From the NCBI GenBank assembly GCA_023428185.1, contig JAEYYZ010000140.1, positions 1 to 34,124 of the forward strand: a stretch of DNA of 34,124 nt, in the 5' to 3' direction. Of this stretch, positions 24,761 to 32,322 are shown in pieces. Position numbers and translations under genes: made by a program. This DNA is from Actinomycetes bacterium. GTDB taxonomy: Bacteria > Actinomycetota > Actinomycetes > Actinomycetales > Demequinaceae. The notes below the pieces were generated by a model. The model was given only the letters and a program-made list of their open reading frames with translations. It did not search any database and was not told where the DNA came from. Each line of letters begins with the position of its first letter. The stretch's first letter is position 1.

Positions 24761-25443
24761 AGGTCTTGATCGCAGGCGCTGGTTCTGTGGGCCGCTCCAT
24801 TGCCCGTGACTTGCTTGAGCACGGCCACGAGGTGTTGCTCATTGACAACAACCCAGGCGCGATGCGTATCGCTCAAGTGGCCGAGGCGGAATGGATGCTC
24901 GCCGATGCTTGTGAACTGAGCGCGCTGAGCGAAGCAGGCGTCAATGAGATGGACGTTGTGGTGGCTGCCACCGGAGACGACAAGGCCAACCTCGTGATCT
25001 CGTTCTTGGCCAAGACTGAATTTGGTGTGCCGCGCACCGTGGCGCGAGTGAACAACCCCCGCAATGAGTGGATGTACGACATCCAGTGGGGCGTGGACGT
25101 GGCCGTGTCTACACCTCGCATCATGACGGCCATGGTGGAAGAAGCCGTGGCAGTAGGCGACGTGGTCAAGGTGTTCTCGTTCCGCCAATCCGGTGCCTCC
25201 ATCGTGGAGGTCACGCTGCCCACCGAATCAATGTCAGTGGGCGCCCTGGTACGGGAAATGCAGTGGCCGCCGGACATCGTGCTGTCATGCATCATCCGTG
25301 GCGACAGGACCATTGCTCCCAGCCCGGAGGACACTCTCGAGGCTCACGACGAACTGCTGTTCATTCTTTCGGCGGAGGCTGATCCTGAGGCTCTGGAGCG
25401 AGTTCTACGCGCCGGACCATTAGCCACATCACCCACAGAGTAA
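24757..25443 (+). CDS. ceoC: TrkA/RCK family potassium-regulatory protein (CeoC-like)
   Basis: 228 aa. RCK-N with GAGSVG (7-12) and D30 (LLIDNN), including the typical DACELSALSEAGVNEMDVVVAAT and LAKTEFGVPRTVARVNNPRNE stretches (24898-25071), and an RCK-C domain from about 140 (SIVEVTLPTESMSVGALV). Two consecutive single-RCK proteins probably form a hetero-oligomeric ring, as opposed to the duplicated TrkA of E. coli. Translationally coupled to ceoB. The last 83 bases overlap the convergent DUF3159 gene. Confidence 0.88.
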   Translation: MKVLIAGAGSVGRSIARDLLEHGHEVLLIDNNPGAMRIAQVAEAEWMLADACELSALSEAGVNEMDVVVAATGDDKANLVISFLAKTEFGVPRTVARVNNPRNEWMYDIQWGVDVAVSTPRIMTAMVEEAVAVGDVVKVFSFRQSGASIVEVTLPTESMSVGALVREMQWPPDIVLSCIIRGDRTIAPSPEDTLEAHDELLFILSAEADPEALERVLRAGPLATSPTE

Positions 25444-26032
25444 GCGCAAAGTACGGCGCACCTAGGGCCAGTCGCGCGGTGCCCAGCGCAGCCGTGGCGC
25501 CCGCGAAGTACAACGGCAATTGGATGGCGAGCCGGATTGCCTGAGAAATGACGTACACGGCCGTGGCGTATTGCATGCGGCGCATAATCGCGGGATCCTC
25601 GCGCCACCGCTTTCCCCACCCGCGCACCATGGCCACCACCACACCCACGAGCGGCCACTTGATGACAATCGAGATCAACATGGCAAGCGCGTAGGCACCG
25701 GTGGTCCAGAAGCCGGGCACGAAGTAACCGTTGGCATCGCCAACGCGCCATGCCCAAAAAGCGCCAAGCCCCACGCCAATGAGGCCACTGAGAGCCTGCG
25801 TCACCGGGGTGCGCTGGATGAGCCGGATCGCCACCAACACCACCACCACCGTCACAGCTGCAATCACCGGCAGGCGGAAGCCTCCCCACATGAGGAAGGC
25901 GGACACAAAAGCCACGCCAGGAAGCACGGATTCCAGCAGCCCGCGCCAACCACCAATGGCTTCGTTGAGGTTGAAGTCGGAGTCACTGCTCAGCGCCGAC
26001 GCCGCACCTGAGGGGCGCTCTACGGCAGGCAT
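25361..26032 (-). CDS. DUF3159 family membrane protein
   Basis: 223 aa, about five to six hydrophobic segments with short loops: LPGVAFVSAFLMWGGF, LPVIAAVTVVVVLVAIRLI, ALSGLIGVGLGAFWAWRV, a segment ending IKWPLVGVVVAMVRGW, and a C-terminal LGAPYFALTLWVMWLMV. Function is unknown; the family (Rv2693c-like) is always in this actinobacterial neighbourhood in the genomes I know, and has been loosely compared to septation/transport membrane proteins. I start it at ATG 26032, which overlaps the OB-fold gene by 13 bases; an upstream in-frame extension to 26428 is just that gene's shadow. Convergent with, and overlapping, ceoC by 83 bases. Confidence 0.82.
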   Translation of the reverse strand: MPAVERPSGAASALSSDSDFNLNEAIGGWRGLLESVLPGVAFVSAFLMWGGFRLPVIAAVTVVVVLVAIRLIQRTPVTQALSGLIGVGLGAFWAWRVGDANGYFVPGFWTTGAYALAMLISIVIKWPLVGVVVAMVRGWGKRWREDPAIMRRMQYATAVYVISQAIRLAIQLPLYFAGATAALGTARLALGAPYFALTLWVMWLMVRRVELAPEPQDQPPPKE

Positions 26033-26307
26033 GACAGTTCGTACCTGGGGTTGTAAATTCGCGGTGCCTCGTCGCCCAACACCACTCTGCCTTCTACTGC
26101 GATGCGCTGACCAGGTTCGATCCCGGGAATGGACCGGCGACCCATGAACACAACGTCCACCACGCCGGTGCCGTCGTCGATTCGCGCGACCAGTTGAGAG
26201 GGCCCCTGAGCGGGTGAGACCACAGTGTGTGCGATGCGACCACATAACCGCACCACTGTGCGGGGCGCGGCATCGGCAATACTCACCGTGTCCGCGAGCG
26301 AAGTCAT
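26020..26307 (-). CDS. Small OB-fold nucleic-acid-binding-type protein
   Basis: 95 aa. The pattern VRLCGRIAHTVVSP, LVARIDDGTGVVDVVFMGRR, PGQRIAVEGRVV is a single OB fold of the tRNA-anticodon/RecG-wedge kind. The equivalent gene in M. tuberculosis is Rv2694c-like. Partner and ligand are unknown. ATG 26307 overlaps the DUF3710 stop in ATGA, and its 3' end overlaps DUF3159, so it is the middle of a tightly coupled minus-strand operon. Confidence 0.8.
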   Translation of the reverse strand: MTSLADTVSIADAAPRTVVRLCGRIAHTVVSPAQGPSQLVARIDDGTGVVDVVFMGRRSIPGIEPGQRIAVEGRVVLGDEAPRIYNPRYELSCLP

Positions 26308-26951
26308 TCCGTGGGCTCCGTGAGATCCGCGGTGTCCACCGGAGAATCCGGGAAGGCGTCGTAGTCAAGTTCGCCAGGCGGGGCCTTGAGGGCGAGGACT
26401 TCGCCTTCTGCCCGGGCATCCGTGCCACGGTCCACTGCGATGTTGCTCAACAACGCATCCACGCGGGCAATTGTCGCGTCGCTCAGCACACTGGGCCCCG
26501 TCACCACGGCGCGCAACATCCACTTGTCACCGTCAATACCCACAAACCGCATGGGGATGTCTTCAATTGCTCCTTGAGCGTTGCGCACAGTGAAAGTCGC
26601 GATCACTTCAGCGCCAAAACGACCTTCCATGACCTGCTGGTGGCCGGGCCGGCGCTTGAGCTTGGCGAGCAGCACCCGCCGCAACTGGGGCCACAAGGCC
26701 TTGCCACTACGCGCGGCCATGACTTGAAGTTGCACGGCACAGTCGTTGACGAGTACCGACACGGCGCCCACTTCACGGAATTTGGGATCAATTTCGACGC
26801 GCGCTTTGAGTCCGGCAATTGCAGGCACTTGCAGCGGCCCAAAGTCCATGAACTGCGCATCGGCAGGAGCTGACGCAAGGCTCCAGGGGCCATCAGCGGG
26901 TTTGATGTCGCCCAAACCGTCTTCAGCAATGGGTGTGGCGTTCTTAGCCAT
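26304..26951 (-). CDS. DUF3710 family protein
   Basis: 215 aa, soluble, acidic C-terminus (PPGELDYDAFPDSPVDTADL). Family of unknown function found beside dut in Actinobacteria (Rv2696c-like). Visible conserved-looking parts are AQFMDFGPLQVPAI, VLVNDCAVQLQVMAARSGKALWPQLR, and DIPMRFVGIDGDKWMLRAVVTGP. I chose ATG 26951, with GGAGGG seven bases upstream, over ATG 26984. It overlaps the end of dut by eight bases and couples to the OB-fold gene. Confidence 0.82.
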   Translation of the reverse strand: MAKNATPIAEDGLGDIKPADGPWSLASAPADAQFMDFGPLQVPAIAGLKARVEIDPKFREVGAVSVLVNDCAVQLQVMAARSGKALWPQLRRVLLAKLKRRPGHQQVMEGRFGAEVIATFTVRNAQGAIEDIPMRFVGIDGDKWMLRAVVTGPSVLSDATIARVDALLSNIAVDRGTDARAEGEVLALKAPPGELDYDAFPDSPVDTADLTEPTE

Positions 26952-27405
26952 GGTGGGTCCCTCCAGCGGTGCCCGTTGAACCAAAGCCTCCTTGGCCTCG
27001 ATGCGAACCGGGAAGCGACTCTACCGGCACGAACTCGGCTCTCTCGACTTTTTGGATCACCAACTGGGCAATGCGATCCCCCACCGCGAACGACACCGAT
27101 TCTGTGGCATCGGTGTTGATGAGCGTGACGGCGATCTCGCCGCGGTAACCGGCATCGACAGTTCCGGGTGCGTTGACGATGCTCACGCCGTGCTTGGCAG
27201 CGAGACCTGATCGAGGATGCACGAGAGCTACGTAGCCGTTGGGGAGCGCTACCTGCACGCCTGTACGTACCGTGGCGCGTTGGCCTGGGGCGAGCGTGAT
27301 CGCTTCACGCGTGGTGAGGTCGGCACCAGCGTCCCCTGGATGCGCGTACGAAGGCATCGGAACATCGGGGTCGGTGGTGCTGACGAGCACCTCAACGTCA
27401 CTCAT
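26944..27405 (-). CDS. dut: dUTP diphosphatase
   Basis: 153 aa, trimeric dUTPase. Hydrolyses dUTP to dUMP, keeping uracil out of DNA and feeding dTMP synthesis. All five motifs are visible: HPGDAGADL, the PRSGLAAKHGV uracil-site block, GTVDAGYRGEI with the catalytic aspartate, GDRIAQLVI, and the C-terminal RGQGGFGSTG. Normal length. ATG 27405 begins eight bases after the DUF4193 stop, with AAGG upstream. A thymidine kinase gene lies 2.5 kb away, though in a separate unit. Confidence 0.95.
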   Translation of the reverse strand: MSDVEVLVSTTDPDVPMPSYAHPGDAGADLTTREAITLAPGQRATVRTGVQVALPNGYVALVHPRSGLAAKHGVSIVNAPGTVDAGYRGEIAVTLINTDATESVSFAVGDRIAQLVIQKVERAEFVPVESLPGSHRGQGGFGSTGTAGGTHHG

Positions 27406-27413
27406 GGTGAGCC

Positions 27414-27713
27414 TTAAGCGGCGCACTCCGAGCAGATCGGCTGATCCTTCTTGAACTCCGCGAGCTGGCTGCGGTGGTGCACCAAGAAGCACGACATGCA
27501 CGTGAATTCGTCTTGCTGTGGCGGGAGCACTCGCACTGAGAGCTCTTCGCCCGAAAGGTCGGCGCCCGGAAGTTCAAAGCCTTCAGCAGCGTCGGCTTCA
27601 TCCTCGTCCACCACACCCGACGACTTGTCGGCACGACGAGCCTTCAACTCCTCGATGGAGTCTGCGGCGATCTCGTCGTCGGTCTTGCGGGGGGCGTCGT
27701 AGTCGGTTGCCAT
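27414..27713 (-). CDS. DUF4193 small zinc-ribbon-like protein
   Basis: 99 aa. Acidic middle (VVDEDEADAAEGFELPG) and a C-terminal pair of CxxC motifs, C72/C75 (FTCMSCFLVHH) and C94/C97 (ICSECAA), which should bind one zinc. This is the actinobacterial DUF4193 family (Rv2699c-like) of unknown function. ATG 27713 has AAGGAG (27722-27727) at 8 bases. It is the first gene of the DUF4193-dut-DUF3710-OB-DUF3159 unit. The DUF3093 gene that I recall beside dut in mycobacteria is absent. The 109-base gap upstream (27714-27822) shows no promoter or terminator I would defend. Confidence 0.85.
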   Translation of the reverse strand: MATDYDAPRKTDDEIAADSIEELKARRADKSSGVVDEDEADAAEGFELPGADLSGEELSVRVLPPQQDEFTCMSCFLVHHRSQLAEFKKDQPICSECAA

Positions 27714-27822
27714 CCAGCGCTCTCCTTTTCACCCTAGTAGGTGGTTACTCAATGCCCAGGGTGGCCGTTTTGTTCCCTACGTGGCGCGTGCATTCTGCAC
27801 CATGAATGGCACTTGCGCGAAT

Positions 27823-28659
27823 TCAAGCGCTCGGCGTGTCCCAGGGATGGTCTCCGCCCGCGTCCATGATGGCCTCATGCAAGGCGTCCCAGACGCCCGG
27901 AAGTGCCGCGATGAGCAAGTGCGGATCGGGCGCTTCGCCGTGTGCTCCAGCGACTTTCACGCCTGCCTCTTCACACACCAATGCCCCTGCCGCGTAATCC
28001 CAGGGGTTGAGTCCGTGCTCGTAGTACGCGTCTAGGTCACCGGCCGCCACCAAGCACAAGTCCACGCTGCAGGCGCCGAGCCTGCGAATGTCACGCACTC
28101 GCGGCAGAAGTTGCGCAACGATGCTCCCCTGGGCTTGCCGCCGTTGGGCGATGTACTGGAAGCCGGTAGCGAGCAATGTGCCCGCGAGGTCGGGCCCTGA
28201 GGTGCGGCTCAAGACTGCTCCGTCGCGCCATGCTCCCAGGCCTTTGCCCGCGGTCCACAACGTGCCAGTACCGTCCGCTACCGCGCCCGCCAATGCAGTC
28301 CACTCCCCCGGCCGGGGCGGGCCCCACACTGCGGCAATGGAAACCGCAAAGTGCGGCAATCCGTAGAGGTAGTTCACGGTGCCGTCAATGGGATCCACAA
28401 TCCATGTCACACCAGACTCGCTGTGGACATCCGCGCCTTCTTCACCCAACAAACCGTCGTGGGGACGCAATTGCTGCAGCCGGGTGGTGAGGTGTTGCTC
28501 AGCGGCAACGTCCATTTGCGTGACGATGTCTACCAGCGCGGACTTGGTGCTTGTCACGTGAGCCTGGGCACGCCCCTCCATGATGAGATGCGCTGTCTCG
28601 CTGGCCAACGTTGCGGCGATGTCGAGAAGTTCTTGAACGGGAGGAGGCGCGAGGTTCAC
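27823..28659 (-). CDS. suhB: Inositol monophosphatase family protein
   Basis: 278 aa. Mg2+-dependent sugar/inositol phosphatase fold: E73/E74 in LLGEEGAD, D89 and D92 in WIVDPIDGTVNYLYG, and D221 in NPWDYAAGALVCEEAG form the metal site. The family includes inositol-1-phosphatase, histidinol-phosphatase and fructose-1,6-bisphosphatase activities; the position matches the SuhB gene (Rv2701c) in the conserved cluster, so inositol monophosphatase is the best guess. GTG 28659 is preceded by AAGGTG at five bases. Divergent from sepH. Confidence 0.87.
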   Translation of the reverse strand: MNLAPPPVQELLDIAATLASETAHLIMEGRAQAHVTSTKSALVDIVTQMDVAAEQHLTTRLQQLRPHDGLLGEEGADVHSESGVTWIVDPIDGTVNYLYGLPHFAVSIAAVWGPPRPGEWTALAGAVADGTGTLWTAGKGLGAWRDGAVLSRTSGPDLAGTLLATGFQYIAQRRQAQGSIVAQLLPRVRDIRRLGACSVDLCLVAAGDLDAYYEHGLNPWDYAAGALVCEEAGVKVAGAHGEAPDPHLLIAALPGVWDALHEAIMDAGGDHPWDTPSA

Positions 28660-28674
28660 GGCTACACCTTGTCA

Positions 28675-28698
28675 CACGCCGCGCGCCACGCCGCGCGC
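28675..28698. repeat. Two tandem copies of a 12-bp unit
   Basis: CACGCCGCGCGC occurs twice in a row in the 78-base gap between the divergent suhB and sepH starts. It may be simple sequence slippage or part of a binding site; nothing else supports a function. Confidence 0.4.
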
Positions 28699-28737
28699 CA
28701 ACCAGCGGCAGCGCGCAGACCATGGCACCCTGGGTTC

Positions 28738-29850
28738 ATGACGGGGCTCACGTTGATCGGGCTTGGCGAAGGCGGCGATCACTTGGTGGTGGAAACCGCC
28801 GACGGCGCGCGCTTGTCTCTGCCTATCACCGATGAGCTGCGCCGTACGGTTCGCCGTGGCATCCCAGTAGATGGTGCGGACGCCACAGGAGCCGCGGCAC
28901 CCTCGTCCCCTTCAACACTGAGCCCACGGGAAATCCAGCAGAGACTTCGCGCCGGTCTTACTCCGGCCGAGCTTGCTGAACTGTCGGGCGAATCCCTCGC
29001 GTCCATCGAGAAGTTTGCCGCGCCGGTGCTTGCGGAGCGTGAATACGTGGTGGAACAAGCCCGGTCCACGCGAATCGGTCGTGATTCCAGTTCACCAGTC
29101 CTCGAGGACTTGGTGCTGGACCGCGTGGCTGCTCGCGGTGCAGAGCCAGACAGCCTCGTGTGGGATGCGTGGCGTGCACCTGACGAGCCGTGGCGAGTGG
29201 CGGTTGACTTCCGTGTGAGCGGGCGCACTTCCCGGGCGGTATGGACGTACGACCACAGCGCGCGTTCTCTCACCGCCGACGACGAGGAAGCCCAGTGGCT
29301 CACGGAAACTGAGTTGCTCGACGCGCCCATTCCTCGTAGGCACCTCGTGGCTGTGAGGCCAGACGTGGACGCCGGTGCAGGTGGTGGGGCTACTCATTCC
29401 GGCGCCATACCTTTGCACCGCACTGCACCGCAAGTTCCGACGGTGGACCGCGTCATGTCTGACGGTGCACCACCATCGGCAGCGATCCCCATGCCCGCCG
29501 TTGACCAGGTATCACCTACCGAGGCGCTCCTTGACGAGCTCAATGGGTTGCGCGGCACTCGAGAGCATGTGGCGACGGACCTGGACGTGGAAGAGGATGA
29601 GGACGACGCCTTTGAGGGCTTTGGCCCGGCAGGCCACTCCCGGACCGCACCAGTGGGCTTTGGTGGGCCTCCAGCAACGGAACCTCAGCCTGTGCCTTCC
29701 GTGGAAGCATCACGCGCCGGCCATCCTGCCGGTTCGGGCGTTGCTCCTCCCACGCCCGCAAGCGGTGAGCGCAAGCCTCGCAAGGGACGTGCCTCGGTAC
29801 CCAGTTGGGACGAGATTGTCTTTGGTGCCAAAACTCACGGGACCGAGTAG
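28738..29850 (+). CDS. sepH: Septation protein SepH (DUF3071)
   Basis: 370 aa. SepH is an actinobacterial division protein that promotes FtsZ assembly in Streptomyces. Seen: the N-terminal DUF3071 domain (about 1-180) with LTLIGLGEGGDHLVVETADGARLSLPI, a helix-turn-helix-like segment around 74-93 (LTPAELAELSGESLASIEKF), PVLAEREYVVEQAR, and the WRVAVDFRVSGRTSRAVWTYD block (described, 29191-29253). A long disordered, proline- and acid-rich tail follows (DLDVEEDEDDAFEGFG), ending in a basic KPRKGRASVPSWDEIVFG patch. ATG 28738 is the first methionine before the conserved start; no Shine-Dalgarno is evident. The 3' end is 22 bases from the convergent tdk stop, with no terminator between. Confidence 0.9.
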   Translation: MTGLTLIGLGEGGDHLVVETADGARLSLPITDELRRTVRRGIPVDGADATGAAAPSSPSTLSPREIQQRLRAGLTPAELAELSGESLASIEKFAAPVLAEREYVVEQARSTRIGRDSSSPVLEDLVLDRVAARGAEPDSLVWDAWRAPDEPWRVAVDFRVSGRTSRAVWTYDHSARSLTADDEEAQWLTETELLDAPIPRRHLVAVRPDVDAGAGGGATHSGAIPLHRTAPQVPTVDRVMSDGAPPSAAIPMPAVDQVSPTEALLDELNGLRGTREHVATDLDVEEDEDDAFEGFGPAGHSRTAPVGFGGPPATEPQPVPSVEASRAGHPAGSGVAPPTPASGERKPRKGRASVPSWDEIVFGAKTHGTE

Positions 29851-29872
29851 CCACCTACCTCGCTCGTGGGGC

Positions 29873-30586
29873 TCAAGCGTTCGCCTTGAGAAGCTTTTCC
29901 CGAATCGTCTCAGGGATGGCGCACGCTTCGAGATCGGAAGGTGTCATCCCCAGCGGCAACACTTCCGCACTCAACGCCGTAGCGCGCGCCGATGCCGCGG
30001 TCATACGTCGCATGTGGTGCCTGCGGCACAGCACCTCGTACGCCACCACACCACCCTCCGCAGTGTCTCCCACCACCACTTGCTCGCCCTGGGTCACCAT
30101 CACACCGTCGATGGTGCGGGCGTTGTGAGTGGCGCGAGAACCACACCAGCACAGACTTTGCACCTGTAGCACTTCTACTTTGTCTGCGAGTTCAATGAGC
30201 CGCGCCGCACCCGGGAAGAGCCGCGTGCGGAAGTCCGCTGTGATGCCAAACGCAAAAACATCAATCCCCAGTTCATCCACCAGGCGGGCAAGCTGTTCAA
30301 TCTGCTCGGCGGAATAGAACTGCGCCTCATCGCACACGATGTAGTCGACCTCCGCCCCGCCCATGCGCAACGAGGTGACGTCATCCCACAGATCGGTGTC
30401 GTCAAGGACCTCCCTGGCCGAAACCTCCAGCCCCAGCCGCGATGAGACACGTGCCGCTCCAGCGCGGTCAAAACGGGTATAGATGGCTCCCCTGCGCCCG
30501 CGAGCCGCGTGATTGTGGTTGGTCTGCAAAGCCAGCGTGGACTTGCCGCAGTCCATGGTTCCCGTGAAGAAGATGAGTTGCGCCAT
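29873..30586 (-). CDS. tdk: Thymidine kinase
   Basis: 237 aa, type II thymidine kinase. Phosphorylates thymidine with ATP (salvage). Seen: P-loop GTMDCGKST (9-17), catalytic E87 in IVCDEAQFY, ADFRTRLFPGAARLIELAD, and a zinc site made by C146, C148, C187 and H190 (SLCWCGSRATHNART and EVLCRRHH). The C-terminal tail after the zinc lobe is longer than in the shortest family members. The ATG shares its A with the TGA of the upstream phosphodiesterase gene (TGATG), so it is translated by coupling. Confidence 0.93.
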   Translation of the reverse strand: MAQLIFFTGTMDCGKSTLALQTNHNHAARGRRGAIYTRFDRAGAARVSSRLGLEVSAREVLDDTDLWDDVTSLRMGGAEVDYIVCDEAQFYSAEQIEQLARLVDELGIDVFAFGITADFRTRLFPGAARLIELADKVEVLQVQSLCWCGSRATHNARTIDGVMVTQGEQVVVGDTAEGGVVAYEVLCRRHHMRRMTAASARATALSAEVLPLGMTPSDLEACAIPETIREKLLKANA

Positions 30587-31752
30587 CAGGATCCTTCCGC
30601 CACCAACAACGGCACCACGAGTTCCTCGGGTGTCAACGAGCCATGCATGCCAATGAGCGTCATCGATTGAGCGCTTTGGGTGCGCGAGTCCATGACACAG
30701 GCGCGGCCCGTCATGGTCACGATCACATCGCCTATACGTTCGCGTGCCAAATCGGACACCGGCCCAAAAACGCCGCCCGCTTCTGCCTCCGCCTTAGTGA
30801 AGACCACCGCGTTGTCTGCCAGAATCTCGCTCCAACGCGCGGCCACTGCCTCCGCCGCGTGTGGGCGCGTGTGCAAGTGGAGCGCGCGCGGCTCCCCCGC
30901 TACTACGTCAACGCCGAGTGCCAGTTGCGCCTCTGAGCCCACGTCCCAGCGGGGCGCGCCTGTCACATCGATCATCCCATGGTCTGCGGTGACCACCATG
31001 ATCGCCCCAGCGGGAAGCTCCCTGGCTAGCCTGCTGAGCTCGCGGTCCGCGTCCTCGAGTGCGGCAACCCATTCGTCAGAGTTCCACCCATACCTATGGC
31101 CCGCGGCGTCGAGTTCACCCCAGTAGCAATACGAAACCCCTGGCTCGCGAGCGGCGCCCAACGCCACGTCGATGCGGTCCACCAGTAGTTCCGCGCCCAC
31201 AAACTGTCCGCCCCGTAGTGCGGCGTGAGTGAGACCAGAGCCTGCGAAGGTACGCCGGCCCAGTGTGGTGACAAGAAAGCCCTCTTCCGCCGCGTTGGCA
31301 AGCAGCGAGGGCATCGGCTGCCAATCCTCGGCACGGTAGGCACCCTCCCAGGAGACCAAGTTTGCGAGGCCGCGTGTGCGTTCGTTGAGGGTGGTGTATC
31401 CCATCATTCCCGTTTGGCCGGCTGGTTCGCCCGTTCCAAAAAGAGTGAGAGATGTTGCCGTAGTGGTGGGAAATCCAGCGGTGACCGTCGCGGAGACAAT
31501 GGACCTCAAGAAGGGTGCGTGGCCTCGCCTGGCGTCCAACTGGAGGTGCCCCAAGCCGTCCACCATCACTACCACCACATGGCGGGCAGTGGGAATCCCA
31601 AGCCGCTCACGGTCAGCATTGGCGTCGCGATGCGTCACGGCTGCTTCAGCACCAATCGCTGAGAGGGCCGCTGGTAGCACTGCACCCAGTTCCATGCCGC
31701 CGTAATCAGGCATGGCGAGGCCAGCATCGGCTAGCCGTTGGGCTAGAGTCAC
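30586..31752 (-). CDS. Alkaline phosphatase-superfamily nucleotide pyrophosphatase/phosphodiesterase
   Basis: 388 aa. Two-metal hydrolase of the type I phosphodiesterase/nucleotide pyrophosphatase branch. Seen: VVVMVDGLGHLQL with D65, the nucleophile region GFPTTTATSLTLFGTGEPAG (threonines 96-98), YWGELDAAGHRYG and IMVVTADHGMIDV. There is no signal peptide, so it probably acts in the cytoplasm, unlike secreted relatives. Substrate is unknown. GTG 31752 overlaps the DUF5998 stop (GTGA) and its stop overlaps tdk. The neighbour tdk suggests nucleotide metabolism but does not prove it. Confidence 0.83.
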   Translation of the reverse strand: MTLAQRLADAGLAMPDYGGMELGAVLPAALSAIGAEAAVTHRDANADRERLGIPTARHVVVVMVDGLGHLQLDARRGHAPFLRSIVSATVTAGFPTTTATSLTLFGTGEPAGQTGMMGYTTLNERTRGLANLVSWEGAYRAEDWQPMPSLLANAAEEGFLVTTLGRRTFAGSGLTHAALRGGQFVGAELLVDRIDVALGAAREPGVSYCYWGELDAAGHRYGWNSDEWVAALEDADRELSRLARELPAGAIMVVTADHGMIDVTGAPRWDVGSEAQLALGVDVVAGEPRALHLHTRPHAAEAVAARWSEILADNAVVFTKAEAEAGGVFGPVSDLARERIGDVIVTMTGRACVMDSRTQSAQSMTLIGMHGSLTPEELVVPLLVAEGS

Positions 31753-32315
31753 GCGGCGTCTCCAATGGAGCGCTGCAGCGTGCGCGCAAAGTCCTCGAGT
31801 GCGCGCACTGATTCCACACCGTCGGCAATCACACTGACGCGCACCAGGGAATCGTCACCCGTGATGCCGCCGGTGTAGCCGTGGTCGGCTTCGCAGTTCT
31901 CGTCACCGCACGATGCCGGTTCCAGTTCGATTCGGGAGTGAATTCCCCACCCCACGGCCAGTACCAACTCGCTGGGCGTGTCACCCTCGGTGAAGTTCTC
32001 TGGCTCATGGACCACATGAGTGAGCGCCATGTTGCTGATGCGCTTGAGGAATGCGCTCTCAACTGTTGCCGAGGCCTCGTGGATGCCTTCTGCGGAGTGG
32101 CCAGCGCCGTCGTCCATGTGTACCCGGATAAGCCTGCGATCCGTCACCACCAACACCGTCATGTGGCGTCGCACCTCGGAGGAATCGAACGTGGTCTCCG
32201 TGTGCACAAAGTGTGCGCGCACCTCCTCCCCGCCTATTGCGGAACGGAGCACATGGTTGGCCAACGCCGGGTAGTAGCCTGCGCCTTGAACTGCTTGCGC
32301 GAGAGTCACTGACAT
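31749..32315 (-). CDS. DUF5998-type conserved actinobacterial protein
   Basis: 188 aa, soluble. I place it in the DUF5998 family from its features and its position between parC and the phosphodiesterase; the function is unknown. Visible: RRHMTVLVVTDRRLIRVHMDD resembles the core of PH-like or bPH domains (a strand pair reporting 'rLi'), then VLAVGWGIHSRIELEPASCGDENCEADHGYTGGITGDDSLVRVSVIADG with two cysteines (described, 31822-31968). ATG 32315 is preferred over ATG 32417, which would read through the parC promoter. GACAAT ends seven bases upstream and no Shine-Dalgarno is present, so it is probably leaderless. Confidence 0.72.
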   Translation of the reverse strand: MSVTLAQAVQGAGYYPALANHVLRSAIGGEEVRAHFVHTETTFDSSEVRRHMTVLVVTDRRLIRVHMDDGAGHSAEGIHEASATVESAFLKRISNMALTHVVHEPENFTEGDTPSELVLAVGWGIHSRIELEPASCGDENCEADHGYTGGITGDDSLVRVSVIADGVESVRALEDFARTLQRSIGDAA

Positions 32316-32322
32316 GCGGGTA

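Noticed and set aside
26033..26428. N-terminal extension of DUF3159 to 26428
   Set aside because: The extra 132 residues are Arg/Ser-rich and are read out of frame from the real OB-fold and DUF3710 genes.
27714..27822. Hidden small gene or terminator in the DUF4193/suhB gap
   Set aside because: Short inverted repeats (for example GTGCA with TGCAC) exist but without a T-run, and no frame with a ribosome site fits; the plus-strand frame from 27781 is a suhB shadow.
28351..28737. N-terminal extension of SepH to 28351
   Set aside because: It would run antisense through suhB; the SepH domain begins directly after ATG 28738.
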